From a virus, in the IMG/VR virus record IMGVR_UViG_3300031963_008876, positions 62,001 to 126,000 of that record: 64,000 nucleotides of DNA. One strand, written 5' to 3'. Shown piece after piece: positions 28,601-34,907 of the stretch. Position numbers and translations under genes: made by a program. Every line of letters starts with the position of its first letter. Position 1 is the stretch's first letter. The notes under the pieces are model-generated. The model worked only from the letters and a program-made list of their open reading frames with translations. It did not search any database and was not told the DNA's origin.

Positions 28601-31329
28601 TAATCAAGTACGACCGTTATCAGTATCAAACATCAGTACAAACTTGGAGTTCTACTGGAATTTACCTCAACGGAACTTTGGTACGTTATGATGATCGTGT
28701 GTGGAGTGCTGACAGTAGCGACGGAAGTTCAGCTGTGGTTGGCCCTACATTTGATCTTGAAGATTGGGTGGAAGTTGACCCGGGCACATTGAGTGGTGTA
28801 GACCGTACCATGGGCTACTATGTGTCTGGCATTAACTCGCCAGGACTTGAATTGCCTTTGTTGATTGATGGTGTTGACTACCCAGGAGTTCAAGTGTGGG
28901 GTGATTACTTCTTGGGCACAGAAATTGTTGATGCTCAATACGAAAGTGAATTTACAGACATTGAATTAGGGCTACGCAACACAGATGTCAATGTAGACGG
29001 CGGCGAATTTATTGGGCCTTACGAAGGACATGCGCCAGAAGAATTGGTCAACGGATCAGAGTTTGATACATTGGACATAAGAGTTTATACTCGACCAGGA
29101 TCTGACTGGCAAATGGACGGTCATGGATTCCAAATTGGTGTTATCAACTATGTGTACAACCCAGCAACATCTTATATTTTGAGCTGGAGCGGAGTGGTAG
29201 ATCATCCAGTGCAAGTACTGGTTAGCAATCAAACGTCAGGGCGTACCATGACATTAGATGTGGATTACTACATCAATTGGGGCAACGAAACTGTAGAAAT
29301 TGTTCCTAGCGAAGGATTTGCCACTGATGATGTTGTGAACATTTCAGTATATGAATTAGGTGGCGGCAACCAGTTGTATCGGGACAACTATACTGGTGCA
29401 GAAATTGGAAATTCAGTGATAATTCCAGTAGACGATGCAGAAATCTACACTGTGGCTATTTTTGTCAACGGCGAATCGTCTGCTGTCCCGTCTTGGGAAC
29501 CATACTACGATGCAGATGCCTGGAACATTTTGCAAAGTTATCCAATCAACATGGTGGTTATTAATACCAGTGTTTACTACAGATCAATACAGGCAGTACC
29601 AGAAGGCACTGATATAACTGACACAACGTATTGGGAAGTGTATGTTCCCACATTGTTGACCAAAGTAACTTTGGCCAGTACACCCGGCGATGCTGACGGT
29701 ATCGCATTGGTAGCATTTGGAATTCAAACACCAACACAATACTCATGGTCTACTCCACAAGTTCAATATCAAGTGGTTGATGCAACAGTGATCAGCACTA
29801 GTGGATTTACATTAGATAATTCTGTTGCAGGAACAAATCCTGCCAACATGATTGTAACAGTAAATGGACTGCGCTTGACTCCCCCAGCTGGCATTGAGTG
29901 GCAGGGAGACGACAGCTCAACCAGTTTTGGCCTGCCACAGAGATTGGGAAGTAGCTTTTTACAATCAACTATTAATGCCATAACAGATATACAAGTATAC
30001 AAAAACAGTGAGTTGCAAGTACAGAGCTTTGGTGCAACAGCTGGTGACTATTCTGTAACCAACTGGGACGGATCTAACACTCCAGGAAGACAAGTGGTGT
30101 TCAATGCTGCGCCAGCGGCTGGTGATACAATTTTAATTTCAGTAAGTACCCTGGCTGATTATAGTCTGGCAGGATCGTTATTGCAACTCAATACAACACC
30201 ACCATTGGATAGCATAATATCAGTAACCACATTCAATGAAACCACTCAGCAAAGTATTGCCACATTAGTGTTTGTTGGACCAATTGTTGAAGGTATTACT
30301 ATTGCAGAACCCTACGACAGCACTGATTTTGATACTGGATCAGTCAGCGGATTGCCAGGATCGTTTGACTACAGCGCAGGTACTGCTATCAGCAAAAATG
30401 ATTTTTATCTAGATCGTCCAGGCATTGAAGCAGGCAGACTATGGGTAACATTAGATGGTTATCGTTTGTTTGAAGGTCAAGATTACACTGTGGTAGACGA
30501 CTACATAATTTTGGCCAGTGGTGCAATTGGCACATCTCAAATTTTAGCTGTTACAGAATTTACTGAAAGTCTAGTGCCCGAAGCATCCGCATTCCGCATA
30601 TTCCAAGACATGCGTGGAGTTCAAGGAACTTACAGAATTACACCAGCAACCACAACCACGCTAACACAACCTTTGTTGGCTGCTGGCAACACAATTCATG
30701 TGGCTGATGCAAACGCATGTGCTGAACCCAATTTGCCAGAAGGTATATTTGGTATAATTACCATCGACGGTGAGCGAATCATGTACAGAGAGCGCAATGT
30801 GGGCACACATACCTTGACAGGTCTGCGTCGCGGCACAGCAGGAACAGGTGCAGCCGACCATGAAACTGGCGCAGATGTGTATGACATGAGCCGCGGCAAT
30901 TTGTTGGCCGAGCAGTATCAAAACTATGTGGTAAGTGATACCAGTGTTGGCGATGGTTCAACAACAATATTCTATGCCCCAAGTATTGATATCAGTGACT
31001 TTGGTGATTCCAGCAGCATTTACACAGAAACTATAGAAGTATATGTTGGAGGTGTTCGTCAGTATAACTACAGCGATAGTTCTGTATCAATTGAGCCCGG
31101 GCAATATCGTTGGATTGTAACTGATTTTGAACCGCTAGCAATTGAGTTTATTACTGATTCAAACCCAATTGATCCTATGTTAGCACCTCCTCCAGGCGTG
31201 GAAATAACCATATTGCAACGCCGCGGCTTGGGCTGGTACGGAACCGGAATCAAAGTCAATGACGGTTTGGCCCTGCAAGAAACTGACACACCGCAGGCAA
31301 GGTTCTTGACCGGGCGGAACGGAGCATAA
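16627..31329 (+). CDS. Giant 4900-residue baseplate/tail protein (candidate gp7-position protein)
   Basis: One uninterrupted frame of 14.7 kb, in the place of T4 gp7. The N-terminus (VDFLPQIFQTDTNKQFLAAT, then LDQLIQEPKFKKTQGFIG) looks like a virion-anchoring domain. Segments visible in order: two cupredoxin-like beta sandwiches at about 170-360, the second degraded (VRGGSYTFQV, ARGNTYVFNL, YYVSGTQTNMRGTLNIV) without Cys/His copper ligands; a beta module shared with gp6 (about 582-663); a DDNGDG calcium-like loop (about 2340); an FG-GAP-like propeller (about 2370-3193); glycine-rich GTGYTVGNTLTIP and GTGYTTAPQVTI/GSGYQATPAIVFSGG modules (about 2620-2690, 3880-3950); and near the C-terminus IITIDGERIMYRER/TLTGLRRGT (about 4690-4740). 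These modules are common in adhesive virion proteins. Wedge, fibre or both remains open. GGAG precedes the ATG, which overlaps gp6 by 1 nt. Confidence 0.75.
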   Translation: MARVRSVDFLPQIFQTDTNKQFLAATLDQLIQEPKFKKTQGFIGRTVGPGVNPNDKYVVEPTKTRSDYQLEPGVVSLDPADTTTIKNTITYPGMLDALEFQGSPTQRPDRLFSSDYYTWDPFINFDTFVNFSQYFWLPNGPNAVDVAATGVPVTDDFEVTRANGVYTFSGISGENPTIEVVRGGSYTFQVAQNSTETVNYRVGNSGISAYTIDFLNNPTLTLARGNTYVFNLNLQGDFPFWIKTEQTLGSANPYNDGVSRNGSNFGLVTFTVPRNAPNTLYYVSGTQTNMRGTLNIVDGTPGTGPGFWIQTEPGVSGKIPTTPNISSRDVFGVTNNGEDLGTVIFNVPTKTAQSFYYNLPVFSQNVDLLTELKFEQINNQPLDTFIETYGGIDGITSLNNRTLIFTNSNTDAESGGWIRTSFFDPLEAGSANNGLIGSFDTEPFSYTAEIAPEDRYQLWQINYVVSDGITYLRLSRIATIDNLNKWTIRYGTVYSSTNWYKDAAGTFRQIPLLTALLNTLYYQDGTDPEIFGTIKLLDETESSTLFIDDILGQKNYTSPNGVSFTNGLKIVFRGDVIPASYSSGTISFVCTSTNAGFNTISTATTEDLYVGQRVVFTGTVIGGLVAGQSYYVQSIVNSFQFTVSSVVDGSAVTLTTATADMNATAINYREYYVAGVGTAIELLPVTNFVTPESYVINDNDSSLPVPEELDYFTIDRASQDLNSWTRSNRWFHIDVINATAAYNNTVATLDNNYRGKRPIIQFQPDIRLFNMGTQGKQPVDIIDQLETDAFSNIQGSTGYSVDGYTFTNGTRVIFAADEDPDVRDKIYVVEFIVPDTVPPLIAQPIINLTLASDGEVLTDQSTLCLSGDTLQGLTFWYDGAAWIEAQQKTGVQQAPLFDVYDADRVSFGNQAKYPSSDFIGSKLFSYAIGDTRILDTVLKIPLQYLSISNVGDIVFDNNLYKDTFVYTRDNVSVTVAISSGSAREYADRTAYTRLIGWQNAITTTQMYQQFKFTYNTGILKLDVPVINQTGNSVPVVKVYVGSVFQDPTKYTYVVSGNNTTITLLNTYVVGDIIEVLVLSDQISAAAFYQVPSNLQNNPLNANSTSFTLGTIRQNYESICENLPGIQGAIAGANNTRDLGNIIPYGLTILQQSAPMTLAGYFLRSEEYNIFNALTYNSREYTKFKSIMLENVTQQEINFQTTAQILDTAIEEINAGKVETQPFYWSDMLPSGAVYTENTYTVSFITSSVFDTVQVYNYTSANYLGLNVYLNDRLLTRDLEYSVATDGPRVTILVTLSVGDQIAIREYTSTYGNFVPNTPTKLGLYRAFRPRITVQQTSTGEQTVLIGHDGSVTKTFDDIRDDVLLEFETRIFNNLKLDGNPVPMVAADVIPGQFRDTGFTYSEVNNILSQDFLSWVAWNKLDYNTQDYQANNEFTWNYSEAQNKLNNDYLLGAWRGIYRYFYDTQQPEYTPWEMLGLSIKPDWWDDTYGPAPYTEGNLVLWDDMEAGYVRDPVAPYYLPKYARPGLTSVIPTGGEGALLSPFDSVVGTWDEGQFRKSWSIGDGGPVEASWWNSSSYPFAVMRLLALTQPAKFFALFADRDLYRYQEEFGQYLYDDRYRLDANGIEIYGNGVSKASYIDWIVDYNRQSGIDSTEDLTADLANLDVRLCYRMASFSDKKYIKLYTEKSSPASTNTSFLIPDESYNLLLYKNQPFDRASYSSVLVQTVPGGYAVFGYSTTQPYFSILQSQSGGQLRTITVLDTRIQVPKSYTNTVVQVPYGFIFDTKTAVVDFLLSLGQYLETQGLTFTNRANGYELDWNQMANEFLYWAAQGWSDDALIALNPLAFRLSVTKEQAVVDSIQAQTSENILLDQNRRELPTRQLNIVRIDNTFSVEPLADQTLSFIDIKYTSYEHMIVLDNASVFGDLIYDPVTGARQNRLNLVSTTSTEWNGAVDAQGFILNQDNVEEWQNYKIYSKGTIVKYKGTYWSAMAIVQPSETFDYNEWVQSDYSQIELGMLPNLANKANQLANSYDINAANLESDNDLLSYGLIGFRPRQYMAALNLDDVSQVNIYRQFLDSKGTILSAELFSQAVLGKETGDYNIYENWAVQRAVYGANANRSYFELRLNRALLDASPSLVQVILPLESSKADQTVLLENVWKESFKLTSPNILPTTTELPTDTALPSAGYVNLDDADITAFDIDDPASLEANINNINVGTSIWVAKVNDYDWNIYRAESVPGTISHVCDNLNNTSRVIFTADHGLVAGNRIIIRFFDTEVDGVYDVLSVVNLNTINIAFRFLSNRTVVNGTGLAFTLKTMRVSQASNVDTLPYANSLLFGAKVWVDDNGDGLWQVIEKQNIFSEVTSIAPEYLDATEAYGSSVSQATNRFAALVGSPRYGFPTSANPKGGVYTYVRSTSDVYQPASPVSSGDALLTLDITGARAYGTSVKFGNKDWAVAGAPLSLGSASQTNNGYACVIYRDTGSYLPDTNPYFNWQLLTTPGSVSADQGRFGYSVAMSLDERWMYVGAPDVNKVYAYGRVDWEDQYFRTVGNGSTKVYLINDYITISAATQLRVTVDGEIQTLNTDYTVNAALNTVTFVSAPVSGSDIIIRRIALQDLDGADYFSVTATGGSGSGALFTVSRRRGTVTVGVQDGGTGYTVGNTLTIPATSFGGGTVPANDITFTVGSVISGEIITISTPSYTPPALATVFSLNEYFYQVALTDSTIYSFQIEVDGVLQRPNIDYTFNTSTKDVTFLNSPASGTSILARAKDYWLYVDTLTAGGLAAGAQFGYSVSCSTDGRQVMIGAPYATADGETEAGVVYVFDRNVQKFIWNNDPSSSSFTVLGTPVAPVSVIVNNQFLTNQNSTTQDASNTFTVNGSTVTVNLASNLQSGDIVEIETNQFELLQIVTQDAVAEFSNFGQSVDLCKYNCSLYVGEPQSSIQIYKGGVVERSLNQSRVYGVITALNASPALTAGNTLRVNNMDVAVPTAPNNTVSGLAAAINAAVPNVTATVTSGLLTLSVTNFDSAPAGNKLQVAPGSIGAAFDSLGFNTFEWTQTIQSPYPVKFAGFGSSISVDDTATTLVVGAPRGTMYLITIFDDYVELFDAGATSFFTTIDQSGAVYTYDLLNSANSSITNPSKFIFGNQIAITSIDYLDQLGVSVDYTSGVLWMGAPGTDFGDSSSSNYGQAHVWQNATRSPAWAPIRIEQPVVDVRLLNSVFLYDRISSATTEFLDFFNPLQGKILGAARQNIDYIGAVDPGSYNVGPVGVRGTTWGAEHVGEIWWDISTVRFIDPNQDDIVYASRRWGQVFPGSSIDVYQWIVSSVPPANYAGPGTPYSISSYTINTVLSRDGNFNTQYFFWVRGITDVATQKNKTLSAATISQYIENPRSTGIAYLAPINSSTVALYNCETLIEAEDTILHIEFDKELTNANVHVEYELIAQGRADGFLSDNLYRKLQDSFCGVDTAGNIVPDINLGPAERYGVQFRPRQSMFVDRFAALKNYIVRANTVLKQYTISESRSFALLNSAEPELPSTTIVNGATVINWNKRIPNLEILTYNFEAPGGDAIGYKYLVVSDSDNRGLWTIYTVEENPNTGNPELVLSRVQNYRTTDYWSYIDWYRPGYNSSIKPVAEVPTYSSLATISVTTGASVKVTANAQGKFEIYLKTDLGFERVGLEDGTIAISAEIYDYALGRFGFDVEVFDAQYFDQEPVIETRKIIQAINEELFVDDLAIERNRSLTLMFDFILSEFAAPEWLVKTSLIDVDHRIRELLPFQNYSRDNQEFVIDYLQEVKPYHVQVREFNLTYFGNDLYQGDLTDFDVPAFYNTTLPVPQYTSPILLPYAHSAAQISNTLSDTESTDQIWTEWPYSQWYNNYLLSVETIVVTFNGTGYTTAPQVTIVGDAVTPAEATALINSAGQVVAINVTNPGSGYQATPAIVFSGGNGTGAQAYANMINRNSADFDAQVYNVNPAVNFDQWEIDTNSNIPLTTVRAFKTVIKYDRYQYQTSVQTWSSTGIYLNGTLVRYDDRVWSADSSDGSSAVVGPTFDLEDWVEVDPGTLSGVDRTMGYYVSGINSPGLELPLLIDGVDYPGVQVWGDYFLGTEIVDAQYESEFTDIELGLRNTDVNVDGGEFIGPYEGHAPEELVNGSEFDTLDIRVYTRPGSDWQMDGHGFQIGVINYVYNPATSYILSWSGVVDHPVQVLVSNQTSGRTMTLDVDYYINWGNETVEIVPSEGFATDDVVNISVYELGGGNQLYRDNYTGAEIGNSVIIPVDDAEIYTVAIFVNGESSAVPSWEPYYDADAWNILQSYPINMVVINTSVYYRSIQAVPEGTDITDTTYWEVYVPTLLTKVTLASTPGDADGIALVAFGIQTPTQYSWSTPQVQYQVVDATVISTSGFTLDNSVAGTNPANMIVTVNGLRLTPPAGIEWQGDDSSTSFGLPQRLGSSFLQSTINAITDIQVYKNSELQVQSFGATAGDYSVTNWDGSNTPGRQVVFNAAPAAGDTILISVSTLADYSLAGSLLQLNTTPPLDSIISVTTFNETTQQSIATLVFVGPIVEGITIAEPYDSTDFDTGSVSGLPGSFDYSAGTAISKNDFYLDRPGIEAGRLWVTLDGYRLFEGQDYTVVDDYIILASGAIGTSQILAVTEFTESLVPEASAFRIFQDMRGVQGTYRITPATTTTLTQPLLAAGNTIHVADANACAEPNLPEGIFGIITIDGERIMYRERNVGTHTLTGLRRGTAGTGAADHETGADVYDMSRGNLLAEQYQNYVVSDTSVGDGSTTIFYAPSIDISDFGDSSSIYTETIEVYVGGVRQYNYSDSSVSIEPGQYRWIVTDFEPLAIEFITDSNPIDPMLAPPPGVEITILQRRGLGWYGTGIKVNDGLALQETDTPQARFLTGRNGA
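23737..26205 (+). other. FG-GAP-like beta-propeller segment within the giant protein
   Basis: Recurrent units pair an F/Y-G-x-S-V strand with a V-G-(A/S/E)-P strand: AYGSSVSQ ... ALVGSPRYG; AYGTSVKF ... AVAGAPLSL; RFGYSVAMS ... YVGAPDVN; QFGYSVSCS ... MIGAPYAT; NFGQSVDLC ... YVGEPQSS; GFGSSISVD ... VVGAPRGT; LGVSVDYT ... WMGAPGTD. Seven such pairs can be read, the blade number of integrin-alpha-type propellers, though two glycine-rich/beta modules are inserted between blades. Interpretation as a host-surface-binding propeller is inference. Confidence 0.7.
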
Positions 31330-31332
31330 ATA
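31325..31332 (+). promoter_or_regulatory. T4-type late promoter before the 49-residue gene
   Basis: CATAAATA overlapping the TAA stop of the giant gene (31327-31329). Predicted start of transcription near 31338, two bases before the ATG at 31340, so again almost leaderless. Confidence 0.6.
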
Positions 31333-31339
31333 ATAGACC

Positions 31340-31489
31340 ATGTCAAATACCGAAGTTAATAAACCTCAGAATCCCAAACCCGCTGATCCACAGCGCCGCC
31401 CAAATGAGCAGGGCACTATTTCTGTGCAGGCTCACATGAGGATTTTTGATCCAAAAACCCAAAAAACTTATGTGGAGGGAAGAGCATGA
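31340..31489 (+). CDS. Small 49-residue protein between structural genes
   Basis: An open frame of 49 codons that starts 10 nt after the giant gene, directly behind a late promoter, and ends with an ATGA overlap onto the next gene. That placement and coupling argue for a real gene. The protein starts MSNTEVNKPQNPKPADPQRR and is hydrophilic and Pro/Asn/Gln-rich for 27 residues. It ends VQAHMRIFDPKTQKTYVEGR plus Ala, which aligns with the N-terminus of the following protein (IEGFVKIHDPVSGEILLDKK). It may be a partial duplicate or a partner that uses the same strand-forming motif. Confidence 0.6.
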   Translation: MSNTEVNKPQNPKPADPQRRPNEQGTISVQAHMRIFDPKTQKTYVEGRA

Positions 31490-32091
31490 TAGTACCAGGA
31501 CTGTGCAAAATTGAAGGATTTGTAAAAATACATGACCCAGTTTCGGGCGAAATTTTACTAGATAAAAAGAACGCAATTCACTACGAAAATATATCCATTG
31601 CCATGGCCCAAACACTGAGCAATAGAGGACTGGGTAGAATATACGAAATGGCATTTGGCAACGGCGGCAGCTCTGTAGATCCCACAGGCGTGATCACTTA
31701 CTTGCCCCCAAATACCACAGGACAAAACGCTGATCTTTATAACGAAACATACGCCAAGGTTGTGGACGATAATGATGCAGCAGACACTGACCCAACCAAT
31801 AATAAAATGACAGTGCTACACACATCGGGCACAGTGTACACAGATATCTTGGTAACTTGTTTGCTGGACTACGGCGAACCACCAGAACAACAGGCTTTTG
31901 ATAATTCTACCAATTTCAATGGTGAATTTGTTTTTGACGAACTGGGACTCAAATCCTGGAATGGATCTGCTGACGATTTAAGATTGATTACACATGTGAT
32001 TTTTCACCCTGTGCAAAAGAGCTTGAACCGTCAAATTCAGATTGACTACACACTGCGGATACAGACGCTGAGCAACATAAACGCTGTATAA
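31486..32091 (+). CDS. Virion structural protein of unknown role
   Basis: 201 residues beginning MIVPGLCKIEGFVKIHDPVS. The central part is rich in Asn/Asp/Thr (YEMAFGNGGSSVDPTGVITY) and the end is beta-rich (RQIQIDYTLRIQTLSNINAV). It sits between the giant protein and the fibre-like protein, under late promoters on both sides, so a tail/fibre attachment role is likely. I do not recognise a named family. The stop codon is inside the next late promoter (TATAAATA 32087-32094). Confidence 0.6.
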   Translation: MIVPGLCKIEGFVKIHDPVSGEILLDKKNAIHYENISIAMAQTLSNRGLGRIYEMAFGNGGSSVDPTGVITYLPPNTTGQNADLYNETYAKVVDDNDAADTDPTNNKMTVLHTSGTVYTDILVTCLLDYGEPPEQQAFDNSTNFNGEFVFDELGLKSWNGSADDLRLITHVIFHPVQKSLNRQIQIDYTLRIQTLSNINAV

Positions 32092-32094
32092 ATA
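32087..32094 (+). promoter_or_regulatory. Consensus T4 late promoter TATAAATA
   Basis: An exact copy of the T4 late consensus, overlapping the stop codon of the upstream gene. The predicted start of transcription is about 32100; AGGA at 32102-32105 and the ATG at 32120 follow. This is the best late promoter in the window and serves the tail-fibre-like gene. Confidence 0.8.
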
Positions 32095-32119
32095 TTCGAA
32101 CTAGGAACAGGTAACTGAC

Positions 32120-33901
32120 ATGGCATATACAATTACACTAACAGACGGCACAGTTTTTGCAACTATTGCTGATGGTGCAACAAACACCGCAAGCGCAATG
32201 ACATTAGTGGGCAAAAACTACGCTGGATACGGTCAATTTTTGGACAATAACTTTGTTCGATTGTTGGAAAATGGATCTAACACTTCGGCGCCCGCTGCTC
32301 CGTTGACCGGACAGTTGTGGTGGGACAAAACCAACAACTTGCTGAAAGTTTACAATGGTTCTGTATTCAAAACTATTAGTGCTGCCACTGCAAGTTCTAG
32401 TGCTCCTGCATCAAACGTCACTGGCGACTTGTGGTATGATACCACTAACCAGCAGCTGAAAGTTTGGACTGGCGCTGCATTTATTGTGGTTGGCCCAGCA
32501 TACAGTGCCAGCCAAGGAACGTCAGGTGCAATTCCTGAAACCATTACAGACTCAGTTGGTGGTACAAAATACATTACCAGTTTGTATGTAAACAACAACC
32601 GTGTGGGTATTGTGTATGATACATCAAGTTTTGTTCCTCAAGCCAGCTTGCAAGCAACATTCCCCACAGTTTATCCTGGCATTACATTAACAGCTACTAA
32701 TAGCCCAATTTTTGCTGGTACTGCAAACAATGCCAGCTACCTTAACAGCTTGACCAGTTCACAATTCATGCGCAGTGATACCAATACTTCTACCACTGGT
32801 ATTTTGCGTGTGTTAAACAATTCAGGATTGTTTGTGGGTGCAACCAACGCATTCAGCGTAACACAAAGTTCAAATGATGCACAAATCCGCGGAGACATTT
32901 CAGGCGGCAATTTGATTATTCAAGCCAACGTGGGCGGAACTATCTACAACGTTGCTAGAGCATTAGGAGGCAATGGAACATTTGCAGTGGCCAATGCTGC
33001 CACAGTTGGCACCACACTTGGCGTTACAGGCAACGTCACAGGCGGTAACGTATTAACAGGCGGATTGGTCTCAGCCACAGGCAACGTCACAGGCGGTAAC
33101 GTGATTGCAACCACCTTGGTACAAGGTGTCACAGTCAGTGCCAGCGGAAACGTACAAGCTGGCAACTTGCGTACTACTGGCCTGGTGTCGGCCACTGGTA
33201 ACATTGATTCAGCTGGTAACATTGCTGGCACTTTCTTCCTTGGTAACGGCAGCCAGCTCACAGGGTTGAGCGCAGCGGTTAGCGTGACCAAGATTGTTAA
33301 CGGATCCACTGAAGCCAACATTGGCGCACCAGGTGGTAACGCCAACATTTCTGTAGGCGGAACAGGAAACGTAGCAGTGTTTACAACTTCTGGTGCAATT
33401 CTTACAGGCCTAACTGTGCCTAGTATTGACAAGTCTGGCACAAACGCTGTAGGCAACATTGGGTCATCTGTGAATTATTTTAACCGTGTGTTTGCCACAG
33501 CTACCACAGCCTTGTACGCTGACGTTGCAGAACGTTTTGAAGCAGACGAGTTACTAGAACCAGGCACTGTGGTTGAACTAGGCGGCACAAAAGAAATCAC
33601 TCGAGCACGTAAAGATCTAAGCGAAAATGTGTTTGGTGTGATAAGTACTAGACCAGCTTATACCATGAACGGTGGCGCAGGCGAGGACGATACACATCCT
33701 CCAGTTGCAATGACTGGGCGTGTACCAGTTCAAGCAATTGGTGTAATACACAAAGGTGATAGATTGGTCAGCGCAGGCAACGGTGTTGCTCGTGCTGCAC
33801 AAGCTGGTGAAGCCACAGCCTTCAATGTAATTGGCCGATCACTAGATAACAAACTAGACGCTGGATTGGGTACAATTGAAGCTATTGTGACAATAAAATA
33901 A
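32120..33901 (+). CDS. Tail-fibre-like virion protein with C-terminal chaperone-like domain
   Basis: 593 residues. The N-terminal ~125 residues contain two copies of a TGQLWWDKTNNLLKVYNGSVF / TGDLWYDTTNQQLKVWTGAAF unit seen in phage fibres. The middle has collagen-like short repeats of the G-N-(V/I)-x-(A/S)-G-N type, giving an elongated trimer (about 295-375). The last ~120 residues (ALYADVAERFEADELLEPGT, VFGVISTRPAYTMN, HPPVAMTGRVPVQAIG) are the conserved end domain of many cyanophage structural proteins, likely a trimerisation/self-assembly domain. Late promoter TATAAATA and AGGA precede it. Confidence 0.75.
   Translation: MAYTITLTDGTVFATIADGATNTASAMTLVGKNYAGYGQFLDNNFVRLLENGSNTSAPAAPLTGQLWWDKTNNLLKVYNGSVFKTISAATASSSAPASNVTGDLWYDTTNQQLKVWTGAAFIVVGPAYSASQGTSGAIPETITDSVGGTKYITSLYVNNNRVGIVYDTSSFVPQASLQATFPTVYPGITLTATNSPIFAGTANNASYLNSLTSSQFMRSDTNTSTTGILRVLNNSGLFVGATNAFSVTQSSNDAQIRGDISGGNLIIQANVGGTIYNVARALGGNGTFAVANAATVGTTLGVTGNVTGGNVLTGGLVSATGNVTGGNVIATTLVQGVTVSASGNVQAGNLRTTGLVSATGNIDSAGNIAGTFFLGNGSQLTGLSAAVSVTKIVNGSTEANIGAPGGNANISVGGTGNVAVFTTSGAILTGLTVPSIDKSGTNAVGNIGSSVNYFNRVFATATTALYADVAERFEADELLEPGTVVELGGTKEITRARKDLSENVFGVISTRPAYTMNGGAGEDDTHPPVAMTGRVPVQAIGVIHKGDRLVSAGNGVARAAQAGEATAFNVIGRSLDNKLDAGLGTIEAIVTIK
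33026..33102 (+). repeat. 26-bp direct repeat, 51 bp apart, in the fibre gene
   Basis: The bases encoding TGNVTGGNV occur as identical 26-bp copies beginning at 33026 and 33077 (17-residue period). Similar but diverged GN-rich units continue downstream. Such repeats allow length change in the fibre shaft by slippage or recombination. Confidence 0.8.
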
Positions 33902-33913
33902 CGGGATACAAGA

Positions 33914-34864
33914 ATGACATATTCATCAGGCGGCTTAATTCAGGCCACAGATTACAACGGTTTTGTTAGCACCACTGCTGGCGCCAACGTTAACGCCACC
34001 TGGAACACAACATATGGGCAAACAGCAGTAGGCACAGTGAGTGCTGCTGGCACAGTAACAGCCACACAATGGGCCAGCTTGGTAAACACTATCAGCTCGC
34101 AGGCCAGCCATCAAGGCACTACAATTACTGCCAGAAGTGCTCCGACCACAGGAACTCTTGTGAGTGTGTTGGCAGCAGTAAACACTGACCTTACCAATAC
34201 CTACAACAATCGATATCAAGCTGTGGCTGTTGGCTCGCAGTTTACTGGCTGGAGTGGTACAAATTCTAAAACAGCAGCCACATCAGGTGCTACCTGGACT
34301 ATTACTTTTACTAATACTGTTACCTTTGCATCATCTGCTGCTGCTCAATATTTTTTCAATGCTGGAGGCTTGGTGAAAATTGACGTGGCCAAATCAGCAA
34401 CAGGACAAACAGGCGATCCAGAATGGAATGACTTGGCCTCAACCCTGTGCGGCGATATTTGGATTTCAGGACTGGCATCAGCTCACTCCATCGCTGGTAC
34501 ATCATACACTGGTGTAACCAAAATTGGCGGAACTGGTACACCAAATACATTGACCACAGGCAACGGTTGGGATGCCCTAACCGCTGGTGGAGCTGCCGTG
34601 ATAGTTTACAAACAATTTGCTGACACAGCACCTTACACTGCAAACTTCATTCAGCACTCGCTTGCTAAAAATGCAGGATCAACTGCATTGACTATCACCA
34701 CGCTTTGGTCAGCATCTGACGGCGACCCAATTTCAGGCGGTACGGCTGCTTCAGGTGCAACACCTGGCACAGCGCCTTGTACCATTGTGACCTACTATCC
34801 ACCTAGCACAACATATCTAAGCGCAAGTTGGGGAACCCCTTCAGTCGCCGCAACAACAGCTTAA
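33914..34864 (+). CDS. Virion structural protein, tail-fibre neighbour
   Basis: 316 residues, Thr/Ser/Ala/Gly-rich. It starts MTYSSGGLIQATDYNGFVST with the pattern INxxxYN(G/T)F followed by WNTTYGQTAVGTVSAAGTVT and TQWASLVNTISSQASHQG, a format shared by small structural proteins next to fibre genes in marine T4-like phages. The rest is predicted beta-rich with repeated GNGW, GGTAA and Thr runs; no enzyme motif. GGGA lies 9 nt before the ATG, and only 12 nt separate it from the fibre gene. Last gene of the structural block. Confidence 0.6.
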   Translation: MTYSSGGLIQATDYNGFVSTTAGANVNATWNTTYGQTAVGTVSAAGTVTATQWASLVNTISSQASHQGTTITARSAPTTGTLVSVLAAVNTDLTNTYNNRYQAVAVGSQFTGWSGTNSKTAATSGATWTITFTNTVTFASSAAAQYFFNAGGLVKIDVAKSATGQTGDPEWNDLASTLCGDIWISGLASAHSIAGTSYTGVTKIGGTGTPNTLTTGNGWDALTAGGAAVIVYKQFADTAPYTANFIQHSLAKNAGSTALTITTLWSASDGDPISGGTAASGATPGTAPCTIVTYYPPSTTYLSASWGTPSVAATTA

Positions 34865-34868
34865 CCAA

Positions 34869-34885
34869 AAGGGTTGTAAACCCTT
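34869..34885 (+). other. Short inverted repeat between the structural and accessory blocks
   Basis: AAGGGTT-GTA-AACCCTT, seven perfectly paired bases with a 3-nt loop. It sits 5 nt after the last structural stop and overlaps the -35 box of the next promoter. There is no U-run after it, so a classic terminator is doubtful. It could be a weak attenuator/processing hairpin or a repressor site controlling the promoter. Confidence 0.45.
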
Positions 34886-34902
34886 GCACTCTCTGTTATA
34901 AT
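34874..34902 (+). promoter_or_regulatory. Sigma70-like promoter for the accessory block
   Basis: TTGTAA (34874-34879), a 17-bp spacer, and a perfect TATAAT (34897-34902). Transcription would start near 34909, at the ATG of the 101-residue gene (34908), so the first gene would have no leader. It is the only good promoter seen ahead of about 19 kb of overlapping accessory genes, suggesting early, host-polymerase expression rather than late expression. Confidence 0.65.
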
Positions 34903-34907
34903 TCAAT

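Noticed and set aside
32944-33459. Minus-strand 171-codon Pro/Leu/Thr-rich frame
   Set aside because: Antisense of the GN-rich fibre repeats; no start signal and no family resemblance.
33892-33900. AATAAAATA just before the 33914 gene as a sixth late promoter
   Set aside because: Has an extra A relative to NATAAATA and lies in the end of the fibre gene; read-through from 32087 is sufficient.
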